Both the position numbers and the translations under genes were made by a program. 14,550 bases of DNA from Clostridia bacterium (GTDB taxonomy: Bacteria > Bacillota > Clostridia > Oscillospirales > Acutalibacteraceae): the NCBI GenBank assembly GCA_900755995.1, contig CAAEIM010000215.1, positions 1-14,550 on the forward strand. The letters run 5' to 3'. The notes below the pieces were generated by a model that saw nothing but the letters and a program-made list of their open reading frames with translations, was not told the origin of the DNA and ran no database searches. This document shows, piece by piece, positions 1 through 7,459 of this stretch (positions are counted from its first letter, which is position 1; every line of letters starts with the position of its first letter).

Positions 1-18
1 AAACAAGGAGGTGTCAGA

Positions 19-1572
19 ATGTCGTTACCTATTGCAATAATATGTATTGTTGCTGCATTGCTCATCGGCGGAGGCGCAGGTATTTTCGGCGGTATTGCTT
101 ACCGAAAGAATGTTGCCGAAAAAGAAATCGGAAGCGCTGAGGATGAGGCAAAAAAGATTGTTTCCGACGCTATTAAAACAGCCGAAGCCAAAAAGAAGGA
201 GGCTGTTCTTGAGGGCAAGGACGAAGTTCTTCGCTTCAGAACAGACAGCGAAAAAGAAATTGCCGACCGCCGCAAGGAAGTGCAGCGCCAGGAAAGACGC
301 ATTCAACAAAAGGAAGAAACCCTCGACAAAAAGCTTGATACCCTTGAAGTCAAGGACGAAAAACTTTCAAGAAAGCTCAGGGATGCAGATTCTAAGCTTG
401 AAGAAATTGAAACTATCAAAAAGAGTCAGTTTGAAATGCTTGAAAAAATTTCGGGCTACACAGCAGAGCAGGCAAAAAGTTACCTGCTTTCACAGCTTGA
501 GGACGAGCTTGCTCACGAAAAATCCGTTAAGATTATGGAATACACCGAGCAGCTAAAGGACGAGGCGGACGAAAAAGCAAAGAATATTATTTCTCTTGCT
601 ATCCAGCGACTTGCAGCCGAGCAGGTTGCAGAGGCTACCATTTCGGTTGTGCCTCTCCCTAATGATGAGATGAAAGGAAGAATTATCGGCAGAGAGGGCA
701 GAAACATCAGAGCCATTGAAACTCTTACAGGCGTTGATCTTATTATTGACGATACGCCTGAGGCAATCACTCTTTCAAGCTTTGAGCCTGTAAGACGAGA
801 GGTTGCAAGAATTGCCCTTGAAAAACTTATTTCCGACGGCAGAATTCATCCTGCAAGAATTGAGGAAATGGTTGAAAAGGCAAAGCGTGAGGTTGACGCT
901 GCGATTAAGCACGACGGCGAAAGAGTTGTGCTTGAAGCCGGCGTACACAATATTCACCCCGAGCTTGTTAAGCTCTTGGGCAGACTGCGCTACCGTACCA
1001 GCTACGGTCAGAATGTTCTTAATCATTCGCTTGAGGTTTCATACCTTGCAGGTATGATGGCAAGCGAGCTTGGTATGGATCCTACAATTGCAAAACGTGC
1101 CGGTCTTTTACACGACATCGGTAAATCCATTGACCACGAGGTTGAGGGTACTCACGTACAGATTGGTGTTGATCTTGCCAGAAAGTACAAGGAGCATGAT
1201 GCAGTTATCCACGCTATCCAGGCTCACCACGGCGATGTTGAGGCTAAGACGGTTGTGGCTTGTCTTGTACAGGCTGCCGACGCACTTTCCGCTGCAAGAC
1301 CGGGTGCAAGACGAGAAAATGTTGAAAACTACATCAAGCGTCTTGAAAAGCTTGAGGAGGTTGCTTCTTCATTTGAAGGCGTTGAAAACTCCTATGCAAT
1401 TCAGGCAGGCCGTGAGGTTAGAATTATGGTTAAGCCTGAGGTTGTAAATGACGAGCGTATGGTTTCGCTTGCAAGAGAAATCTGCAAGAAGATTGAAGAA
1501 GAACTGGAATATCCGGGACAGATTAAGGTTAATATCATAAGAGAAAGCCGTGCTGTTAATTACGCTAAATAA
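19..1572 (+). CDS. rny: Ribonuclease Y (membrane-anchored endoribonuclease)
   Basis: RNase Y is the membrane-bound endoribonuclease that starts decay of many mRNAs in Firmicutes. The 517-residue product matches the usual length (about 520). In order it shows an N-terminal membrane helix (about residues 3-27), a long charged coiled coil (about 30-200, rich in Lys and Glu), a KH RNA-binding domain with the GRIIGREGRNIR motif at 220-231, and an HD metal-dependent phosphohydrolase domain with the metal-binding His365-Asp366 (motif LLHDIGKS) and His336 upstream. The start is supported by a perfect AAGGAGG at 5-11, 7 nt before the ATG. It is followed by its own terminator, so it is probably the last gene of its transcript. 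Nothing is truncated and all catalytic residues are present. Identification is very secure. Confidence 0.98.
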   Translation: MSLPIAIICIVAALLIGGGAGIFGGIAYRKNVAEKEIGSAEDEAKKIVSDAIKTAEAKKKEAVLEGKDEVLRFRTDSEKEIADRRKEVQRQERRIQQKEETLDKKLDTLEVKDEKLSRKLRDADSKLEEIETIKKSQFEMLEKISGYTAEQAKSYLLSQLEDELAHEKSVKIMEYTEQLKDEADEKAKNIISLAIQRLAAEQVAEATISVVPLPNDEMKGRIIGREGRNIRAIETLTGVDLIIDDTPEAITLSSFEPVRREVARIALEKLISDGRIHPARIEEMVEKAKREVDAAIKHDGERVVLEAGVHNIHPELVKLLGRLRYRTSYGQNVLNHSLEVSYLAGMMASELGMDPTIAKRAGLLHDIGKSIDHEVEGTHVQIGVDLARKYKEHDAVIHAIQAHHGDVEAKTVVACLVQAADALSAARPGARRENVENYIKRLEKLEEVASSFEGVENSYAIQAGREVRIMVKPEVVNDERMVSLAREICKKIEEELEYPGQIKVNIIRESRAVNYAK

Positions 1573-1592
1573 TTAATTAAATTATTATCTTT

Positions 1593-1660
1593 AAGAGATA
1601 CCTTTTGATATTGCAAATCCAAAGTATTTTTGGACGTGCATATTCAGGGTATCTCTTTTT
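1593..1660 (+). terminator. Rho-independent terminator after rny
   Basis: AAGAGATACC (1593-1602) pairs exactly with GGTATCTCTT (1648-1657), followed by a short run of T. The interior can fold further: TGCA pairs with TGCA, and TCCAAA (1618-1623) pairs with TTTGGA (1629-1634), giving one long imperfect hairpin. It starts about 20 nt after the rny stop codon and separates rny from sigG. Confidence 0.85.
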
Positions 1661-1708
1661 ATATCTTTTAACTTTGCTAAATTTATACTTTATTAAAACT
1701 GAATTAAG

Positions 1709-1751
1709 CCCCCAATTTTGGCAATACTTTTTATAAAGAATTGCTTGGGGG
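1709..1751 (+). promoter_or_regulatory. 5' leader hairpin covering the sigG ribosome binding site
   Basis: CCCCCAA (1709-1715) is the exact complement of TTGGGGG (1745-1751), which holds the only Shine-Dalgarno-like G run before the sigG start. A second helix stacks inside it: GCAAT (1721-1725) with ATTGC (1740-1744). The two helices are continuous on the 3' side and separated by a TTTTG bulge on the 5' side, with a 14-nt loop. Folded RNA would hide the ribosome binding site. From memory, a leader hairpin that limits sigG translation has been described in Bacillus subtilis; the role here is inferred. Confidence 0.6.
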
Positions 1752-1758
1752 TTATTTT

Positions 1759-2544
1759 TTGCAGTACAGTAAAGTTGAAATTTGCGGAGTAAACACTTCT
1801 AAACTCAAGGTGCTTAGTGAAAAAGAGAAAAAAGAACTGCTTAACATTATTAAAACCGGCAGTGAAGCTGAACGCAAAAAGGCTCGTGACGCAATGATTA
1901 ACGGTAATCTCCGACTTGTTCTGTCGGTAATTCAGCGTTTCACAAACCGAGGAGAAAATCCCGATGATTTATTTCAGGTTGGAGTAATAGGGCTTATCAA
2001 GGCGATTGATAATTTTGACCCATCTCTTGACGTAAGGTTCAGTACCTACGGAGTGCCTATGATAATAGGCGAGGTAAGGAGATACCTCAGGGACAATAAC
2101 TCAATCAGGGTTTCACGTTCAATGCGTGACACCGCCTACAAAGCAATGCAGATTAAGGAACAGCTCACCAACAAGGAAAACAAGGAGCCAACCGTTGATG
2201 AAATTGCAAAAATTATGGGTGTGCCAAAGCACGATGTCGTGCTTGCGCTTGAGGCGATAATTGAGCCGGTTTCGCTGTACGAGCCTGTGTTTTCAGACGG
2301 CAACGATACTATTTATGTTATGGACCAGATAGGCGATAAAAGTGATGATTCCACCTGGCTTGAAGAAATTGCGGTTAAAGAGGCAATTTCCAATCTGTCC
2401 GACCGTGAAAAAAGGATATTGACAATGCGCTTCTTCCGAGGCAAAACTCAAATGGAGGTAGCAAGTGAAATCGGCATCTCTCAAGCTCAGGTAAGCCGTA
2501 TTGAAAAAGGTGCTCTGGATCGCATTAAGAAAAATATTTTTTAA
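1759..2544 (+). CDS. sigG: RNA polymerase sporulation sigma factor SigG (late forespore)
   Basis: SigG directs late forespore transcription during endospore formation. The N-terminal signature KVEICGVNTSKL and region 2 (LRLVLSVIQRF, DDLFQVGVIGLIKAIDNFD, FSTYGVPMIIGEVRRYLRDN) match SigG rather than the related SigF. The C-terminal region 4 helix-turn-helix (GKTQMEVASEIGISQAQVSR) reads to the end of the protein. The chosen start is the TTG at 1759, which gives 261 residues, close to the 260 of Bacillus SigG, and an N-terminus ending just before KVEICGV. A TTG at 1741 in the same frame lies inside the leader hairpin and would place the G run within the coding sequence, so it is less likely. The weak start codon and hidden ribosome binding site suggest tight translational control. 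No clear forespore promoter was found upstream, although rny read-through is blocked by a terminator. Confidence 0.95.
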   Translation: MQYSKVEICGVNTSKLKVLSEKEKKELLNIIKTGSEAERKKARDAMINGNLRLVLSVIQRFTNRGENPDDLFQVGVIGLIKAIDNFDPSLDVRFSTYGVPMIIGEVRRYLRDNNSIRVSRSMRDTAYKAMQIKEQLTNKENKEPTVDEIAKIMGVPKHDVVLALEAIIEPVSLYEPVFSDGNDTIYVMDQIGDKSDDSTWLEEIAVKEAISNLSDREKRILTMRFFRGKTQMEVASEIGISQAQVSRIEKGALDRIKKNIF

Positions 2545-2548
2545 GGCA

Positions 2549-2589
2549 GCTCACGAAAAGTCCGACAAAGCAGCGGTCTTTTCGTGAGC
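2549..2589 (+). terminator. Perfect hairpin just after sigG, possible terminator
   Basis: GCTCACGAAAAG (2549-2560) and CTTTTCGTGAGC (2578-2589) form a perfect 12-bp stem with a 17-nt loop, beginning 4 nt after the sigG stop codon. The position is typical of a terminator or an mRNA 3'-end stabiliser. The downstream sequence has no T tract (CTTGTATCG), so termination efficiency is uncertain. Confidence 0.55.
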
Positions 2590-2909
2590 CTTGTATCGTC
2601 CCGTTATATATGATTAGAAATAAGGTGCATATTGCTCCGATAATATTATGATAAATTGTCTTTGATTATTGCTGAAAATTTTTGTGCAATAATACTTTCT
2701 TGCATTCAACAACAAAGAACAAATTTTTTCATCTGCTGCATAACTCAAAATATCAAAATTTCAGGCAATGTTTTTTTCCTTTCCATAATTTTGTATATAA
2801 TAATTTGCGAAAATGATTATTTTATGTAAGAATGTGTATCTTCCGGGGGCTTTTGAAATTAATTTATAAAATTTACACGAAAATATTGAGTAAAAATTTT
2901 TAAATTTGC
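2590..2909. other. AT-rich intergenic stretch with no supported gene
   Basis: About 320 nt between the sigG hairpin and the glgB promoter. It is much richer in A and T than the surrounding genes, and stop codons are frequent in the frames I read. I saw no small gene with a convincing ribosome binding site, no repeat and no recognisable RNA family. It may hold regulator binding sites for the glycogen operon, but none can be named. Confidence 0.6.
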
Positions 2910-2938
2910 TTGAAAATAACATATTTATTTGGTATTAT
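2910..2938 (+). promoter_or_regulatory. Sigma-A-type promoter of the glycogen operon
   Basis: TTGAAA (2910-2915), a 17-nt spacer and TATTAT (2933-2938) give a near-consensus vegetative promoter. Transcription would start near 2945, leaving a leader of about 150 nt before glgB. It is the best promoter-like sequence upstream of the four glg genes. Confidence 0.75.
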
Positions 2939-2952
2939 ATATTATAGGAATA

Positions 2953-3077
2953 TAGTAGCAGTTTTAACAAAATCTCTGCTGCTGACAGGAAGTTTTAAAT
3001 TAACAAAGAGTTTATAGATAACTACGCATTTTTTGCGAAACGGTCAGGTTGCATTACAGGGGAATACAGCAGCCTGA
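2953..3077 (+). promoter_or_regulatory. Structured 5' leader of the glg operon
   Basis: Three hairpins can be drawn. TAGTAGCAG (2953-2961) pairs with CTGCTGCTG (2976-2984) through 9 pairs including G-U wobbles. CGCA (3025-3028) pairs with TGCG (3034-3037). TCAGGTTGC (3044-3052) pairs with GCAGCCTGA (3069-3077) with one G-U pair. The last stem ends 3 nt before the AAGGAG at 3081-3086 and leaves it free. None is followed by a T tract, so this is not an obvious attenuator, and it matches no riboswitch class that I recognise. Its function is unknown. Confidence 0.4.
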
Positions 3078-3094
3078 TGTAAGGAGTTGAATAT

Positions 3095-5077
3095 ATGAAT
3101 TATGTATTTAATGATGAGCGCTCTCCGCTGCGGCTGTTTTCGGACGGTGACGCCATTTATGCTTACGACTTTCTCGGTGCTCATTTTACAAATGTTGACG
3201 GCAAAACCGGCGTTGTGTTCAGAGTATGGGCGCCTAATGCAATAAGCGTTACTGTTGTGGGCGATTTTAATAACTGGAATCAGACATCAAATTATATGTA
3301 TAAAATCGGCGGCGGTGTGTGGGAGCTTTTCGTCCCGAATCTGGGCGAATATGCCATTTATAAGTTCTGTATAGAAACTGTTGACCGCACCAAGATTTTA
3401 AAGTCAGACCCGTTTGCTTTTCACGCTCAGACAAGACCTGACAATGCGTCTATGGTATTCAACATAAATCAGTATGTATGGCACGATCAGTATTGGATGG
3501 AGAACCGTCAGAATACCGCTGCGCCGGACAAGCCGATGAATATTTACGAAATTCACGCAGGCTCTTGGAAAAGATACCCTGACGGCAATTACTTTAACTA
3601 TCAAAAAATTGCAGACGAGCTTATTCCTTATTTAAAGGAAATGAACTATACCCACGTTCAGCTTATGCCTCTAATGGAATATCCTTATGATCCGAGTTGG
3701 GGCTATCAGACTACAGGCTACTATGCAGCAACGTCACGATACGGCACTCCCTGCGACCTTATGGCGCTTATAGACAGGTGTCATATGGAGGGCATAGGGG
3801 TTATAATGGAAATTGTACCCTCAAACTTTCCAAAGGACGACTACGGTCTTTGCCGCTTTGACGGCACCTGCCTTTTTGAGGACAATAACCCCAAAAAGGG
3901 ACAGCGCAATTCCTGGGGTACCTGTCTTTTTAATTTTCAGCGTTATGAGGTTATCAGCTTTTTGATTTCAGCCGTTATGTTCTGGTTTGACAAATACCAT
4001 ATTGACGGAATGAGAATCGGCGCTGTATCCTCTATGCTTTACCTTGACTACGGCAAAAAGGACGGTGAATGGACGCCTAACCGATTTGGCGGAAAAGAAA
4101 ACCTTGAGGCTATTGATTTTATAAAGCGTCTTAACAAGGTTGTACATATGTACCACCCTTCTGCACTCACATTTGCCGAGGAAAACACATCTTGGCCTAA
4201 GCTCACCCTCCCCATTGAGGAAGGCGGTCTTGGATTTGACTACAAATGGAATATGGGCTGGATGAACGATACTCTCCACTATATGTCGCTTGACCCGCTG
4301 TGGAGGCCGTTTAACCACGATAACCTTACATTCAGCTTTTTCTATGCCTTTTCCGAAAGATTTATCCTGCCTATCTCTCACGATGAGGTATCTCACGGCA
4401 AGGATTCGCTTATCGGCAAAATGCCCGGCGACTATGACAATAAATTTGCAGGAGTAAGGGCGTTTATCACATATATGTACGCTCACCCCGGCAAAAAGCT
4501 TATATTTATGGGCTGTGAGATTGGTCAATTTGATGAGTGGGATTCTGACTCAGGTGTTCAGTGGGATCTCCTCAAATTTGAAAAGCACACTGCTCTGCAC
4601 ACCTTCTTTAAGCAGATAAATAAATTTTATATAGATAACAAACCCCTTTATGAGCTTGACAACACCTCAAAAGGGTTTGAATGGATTCATCGCAACGATT
4701 ACACCCAAAGCGTCATCGCCTTTATGCGAACCGACTCAGACGGCAACGAGATTATTGCAGTCTGCAATTTTCAGCCGGTTGTTCACGAAAACTATATGAT
4801 AGGCGTTCCGCATTTTGGCGAATACGAGGAGGTATTTAATTCCGACGCAGAAAGCTTCGGCGGAAGCGGAGTTTCCAACGCAGGCGTTATTTGTACCACA
4901 CCTATGAAAATTCACGGGTACAAGCAGGGTCTTTCGCTCACTCTCCCACCTCTCGGCGTCATTTACCTTAAATGCACAAAAGAACTTGAGAATCCGGTGG
5001 CAGAAGCCGAAAAGCCACGCAAAACAGTTGTCCTTAATTCCGACGCTGCAAAAGTGCAAAATCAAATCAGTAAATAA
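3095..5077 (+). CDS. glgB: GlgB-family 1,4-alpha-glucan branching enzyme homologue lacking the catalytic nucleophile
   Basis: By overall sequence this is a GH13 glycogen branching enzyme, which would transfer alpha-1,4 chain segments to alpha-1,6 positions in the cytoplasm. An N-terminal CBM48-type beta domain (about 25-125, VFRVWAPNA, VVGDFNNWN) leads into the GH13 barrel with YEIHAGSWKR (151-160) and WGYQTTGYYAATSRYGTP. The 660-residue length is normal. The active site is not. Region II, normally RVDAVxSMLYLDY, reads RIGAVSSMLYLDY, so the nucleophile Asp is Gly309 (codon GGC, 4019-4021). Region I, normally ILDWVPGHF, reads IMEIVPSNF, so Asp becomes Glu239 and His becomes Asn244. The acid/base Glu362 (FAEEN) and the region IV His429-Asp430 (LPISHDEV) are kept. 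With no nucleophile it is probably inactive as a branching enzyme. The reading frame is intact and the gene is well preserved, so it does not look like a decaying pseudogene. A tail of about 35 residues follows the usual C-terminus. First gene of the glg operon, with AAGGAG 8 nt before the ATG. Confidence 0.9.
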   Translation: MNYVFNDERSPLRLFSDGDAIYAYDFLGAHFTNVDGKTGVVFRVWAPNAISVTVVGDFNNWNQTSNYMYKIGGGVWELFVPNLGEYAIYKFCIETVDRTKILKSDPFAFHAQTRPDNASMVFNINQYVWHDQYWMENRQNTAAPDKPMNIYEIHAGSWKRYPDGNYFNYQKIADELIPYLKEMNYTHVQLMPLMEYPYDPSWGYQTTGYYAATSRYGTPCDLMALIDRCHMEGIGVIMEIVPSNFPKDDYGLCRFDGTCLFEDNNPKKGQRNSWGTCLFNFQRYEVISFLISAVMFWFDKYHIDGMRIGAVSSMLYLDYGKKDGEWTPNRFGGKENLEAIDFIKRLNKVVHMYHPSALTFAEENTSWPKLTLPIEEGGLGFDYKWNMGWMNDTLHYMSLDPLWRPFNHDNLTFSFFYAFSERFILPISHDEVSHGKDSLIGKMPGDYDNKFAGVRAFITYMYAHPGKKLIFMGCEIGQFDEWDSDSGVQWDLLKFEKHTALHTFFKQINKFYIDNKPLYELDNTSKGFEWIHRNDYTQSVIAFMRTDSDGNEIIAVCNFQPVVHENYMIGVPHFGEYEEVFNSDAESFGGSGVSNAGVICTTPMKIHGYKQGLSLTLPPLGVIYLKCTKELENPVAEAEKPRKTVVLNSDAAKVQNQISK

Positions 5078-5134
5078 ACGCAGGCAGTTTCTCTCTCTGC
5101 CATGCTTTTAAATAATCTCTGGAGGTAAAAATAA

Positions 5135-6346
5135 ATGTTCCCTAAAAAGGAAGTAGTTGCAATGCTGCTTGCAGGCGGACAAGGCTCTCGTCTTGGCGTT
5201 CTTACAAGAAAAATTGCAAAACCTGCCGTTCCATTCGGCGGAAAATATCGAATTATTGACTTTCCCTTATCAAACTGTGTAAATTCCGGTATAGAGGCTG
5301 TAGGTATTCTCACACAGTATCAGCCACTTGTCCTTAATGAATACATAGGCAACGGACAGCCATGGGATCTTGACGGTATGCACTCAGGCGTCAACTGCCT
5401 CAGCCCTTATCAGGCAGTTGACGGCGCAGACTGGTATTCCGGCACTGCAAATGCGATTTTCCAGAATCTCAACTATATTGACCGATATGATCCTGAGTAT
5501 GTTGTCGTTTTGTCAGGCGACCATATCTACAAAATGGACTACAACAAAATGCTTGAGTACCATAAAGAAAAGAATGCAGCCTGCACAATCGCTGTTATTG
5601 ACGTTCCCCTTGAGGAGGCTTCAAGATTCGGAATACTCAACACATACGACACCGGCGAAATTTACGAGTTTGATGAAAAGCCGGAAAAGCCAAAGAGTAC
5701 ACAGGCATCAATGGGTATTTACATTTTCAGCTACAAAGAACTGAAAAAATACCTTATTGAGGATGATTCAAAGGAAAATTCAAGCCACGACTTCGGTAAA
5801 GACGTTCTTCCTGCAATGCTTAACGCAGGTGAGCGTATGTTTGCATATCCGTTTGAGGGCTACTGGAAGGATGTCGGAACTATTGACAGCCTTTGGGAAG
5901 CTAATATGGACTTGCTTGACCCTAATGTTACCCTTGATTTAAAGGACATTTACTCAAGAAATCCGCTTATGCCGCCCCACTTTGTATCGAGCGATGCGGT
6001 TATTCAGAACTCGCTTGTTGCTGACGGCTGCAATGTTTACGGCAATCTTGAATTTTCAATTCTTTTTGCCGGCGTAACCGTCGGAAAAAATGCAACTATA
6101 AATTCCTCAATTATTATGCCTGGCGCAGTAATTGAGGAGGGCGCAAAGGTACAGTTTGCAATTATCGGTGAAAACACAGTAGTACGCAAAAACGCTGTAG
6201 TCGGCGCAAAGCCTGAGGATGTTGAAAACAGGGATAACTGGGGCATTGCTGTAGTCGGCGAAAGCACAATCGTAAACGAAGGTGCTGTGGTAAAGCCAAA
6301 GGAAATGATTGACAGATGCACGGAGGTAAAAGCAAATGAGATGTAA
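5135..6346 (+). CDS. glgC: Glucose-1-phosphate adenylyltransferase, catalytic subunit
   Basis: GlgC makes ADP-glucose from ATP and glucose-1-phosphate, the committed step of bacterial glycogen synthesis. The 403-residue product carries the nucleotide-binding loop LAGGQGSRL (12-20), the KPAVPFGGKYRIIDFPLSNC block, the catalytic Asp129 in SGDHIYKMDY, the sugar-phosphate site FDEKP (179-183) and the SMGIYIF segment. A C-terminal left-handed beta-helix of hexapeptide repeats (VIQNSLVADGCNVYGN onward) follows. All key residues are present, so it should be active. GGAGG at 5121-5125 supports the ATG. The 57-nt gap after glgB holds a small hairpin (GGCAG at 5083-5087 with CTGCC at 5097-5101), perhaps an intercistronic mRNA element. 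It overlaps glgD by 11 nt, which suggests translational coupling of the two subunits. Confidence 0.97.
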   Translation: MFPKKEVVAMLLAGGQGSRLGVLTRKIAKPAVPFGGKYRIIDFPLSNCVNSGIEAVGILTQYQPLVLNEYIGNGQPWDLDGMHSGVNCLSPYQAVDGADWYSGTANAIFQNLNYIDRYDPEYVVVLSGDHIYKMDYNKMLEYHKEKNAACTIAVIDVPLEEASRFGILNTYDTGEIYEFDEKPEKPKSTQASMGIYIFSYKELKKYLIEDDSKENSSHDFGKDVLPAMLNAGERMFAYPFEGYWKDVGTIDSLWEANMDLLDPNVTLDLKDIYSRNPLMPPHFVSSDAVIQNSLVADGCNVYGNLEFSILFAGVTVGKNATINSSIIMPGAVIEEGAKVQFAIIGENTVVRKNAVVGAKPEDVENRDNWGIAVVGESTIVNEGAVVKPKEMIDRCTEVKANEM

Positions 6347-7445
6347 TAATGTTTTGGGACTTATTTTTGCAGGCACTTTTGATGAAAAAATGCCTGACCT
6401 CACCTCCTCCCGCACAATGGCAAGCGTTCCGATCGGAGGCAAGTACAGAATAATTGACTTTGTACTTTCAAATATGTCAAATTCAGGCATAAATAATGTA
6501 GGCGTAGTTGCTACCAAAAACTACCTTTCTCTTGCAGATCACCTCGGCTCAGGCTCAGCCTATGACCTTTCAAAGAGAAGAAGTCAGCTTACGCTACTCA
6601 CACCGTACAACGGCAGCTCTTTTTCAAGCTATCCGGAAACTATCTATAATATGCACGGATATATTGAAAACAGCAGGGAGGAATACATACTTCTCTCTCC
6701 CGGCAATATTGTTTCTAACTTTGACTGCACCGAGCTTTTTGATTTTCACACCAAAAAAGGCGCAGACATATCAATAATTTACCACAAAATGGTTTCACCT
6801 AAGGGTTATGACCGTCCAATGACAATCAGTCTTGATGAGGATTGCAGAGTAAGCAGACTTTTCATAAATCCTCAGAAGGTCGAAACCGTTGAAAATGTAA
6901 CCTTCGGCGCTATTCTTATCAAAAAGGATTTGCTCATGCAGGAGATTAATCAGGCTCTTGCTGTAAATCAAAAGGATATTAAAAATATTATTCAGTCTGC
7001 CGTTGGCAAATACAATGTATATGCGTTTGAGGACAAGGGATATACCGCAGCGATTACATCAAACAGAGATTACTTCAACTTTAATATGGATCTTTTAAAC
7101 AAAGATGTCAGAGATGCTCTGTTTAATCCCCGCCGCCCTATTTATACAAAGGTTAGAGATGACGCTCCGTCACGCTACGGTCTTACAAGCAGCGTAAAAA
7201 ATTCGCTTATTGCACAGGGATGCGTAATTAACGGCGAGGTTGAAAACTGCGTTATTTCAAAGGGCGTGTATATAGGCGAAGGAGCTAAGGTAAGCAACTC
7301 AATTATTATGCAGGACACAAAAATCGGTTGCAATACCAACCTAAATTATGTTATTATAGATAAGGATGTTACCATTCAGGATAGTCGTTCGCTGATGGGA
7401 TATGATTCATATCCTGTATATATAGCAAAAAAATCTGTGGTTTAA
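6336..7445 (+). CDS. glgD: Glucose-1-phosphate adenylyltransferase, GlgD subunit
   Basis: GlgD is the non-catalytic or regulatory partner of GlgC in Firmicutes, forming a mixed tetramer that is more active than GlgC alone. The 369-residue product has the family fold (PIGGKYRIIDFVLSNMSNSGI near 33-53) and C-terminal hexapeptide repeats (VINGEVENCVISKGVYIGEGAKV). It lacks the catalytic features: the glycine loop reads FAGTFDEKMPDL instead of LAGGxGxRL, and the GDHIYKMD motif reads SPGNIVSNFD. That loss is normal for GlgD and should not be read as damage. The start overlaps the end of glgC by 11 nt in a different frame, with GGAGG at 6322-6326 inside glgC. The gap to glgA is 14 nt. Confidence 0.95.
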   Translation: MRCNNVLGLIFAGTFDEKMPDLTSSRTMASVPIGGKYRIIDFVLSNMSNSGINNVGVVATKNYLSLADHLGSGSAYDLSKRRSQLTLLTPYNGSSFSSYPETIYNMHGYIENSREEYILLSPGNIVSNFDCTELFDFHTKKGADISIIYHKMVSPKGYDRPMTISLDEDCRVSRLFINPQKVETVENVTFGAILIKKDLLMQEINQALAVNQKDIKNIIQSAVGKYNVYAFEDKGYTAAITSNRDYFNFNMDLLNKDVRDALFNPRRPIYTKVRDDAPSRYGLTSSVKNSLIAQGCVINGEVENCVISKGVYIGEGAKVSNSIIMQDTKIGCNTNLNYVIIDKDVTIQDSRSLMGYDSYPVYIAKKSVV

Positions 7446-7459
7446 TGGAGGTAAACTAA

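Noticed and set aside
1741..1758. Upstream TTG at 1741 as the sigG start
   Set aside because: It would put the only G-rich ribosome binding sequence inside the gene and add six residues absent from SigG homologues; TTG at 1759 fits better.
3053..3082. Possible pseudoknot between TTACA in the loop of the last leader hairpin and TGTAA at the ribosome binding site
   Set aside because: With no linker after the 9-bp stem, both helices cannot form together in a normal H-type pseudoknot, and the second helix has only 5 A/T-rich pairs.
3968..4528. Long minus-strand open frame (186 codons) opposite glgB
   Set aside because: It lies wholly within a clear GH13 gene, has no recognisable domain and arises from codon bias on the other strand.
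6336..7445. Loss of catalytic motifs in GlgD as a sign of gene decay
   Set aside because: GlgD subunits of Firmicutes normally lack the glycine-rich loop and GDH motif, so this is expected and not an anomaly like that in GlgB.
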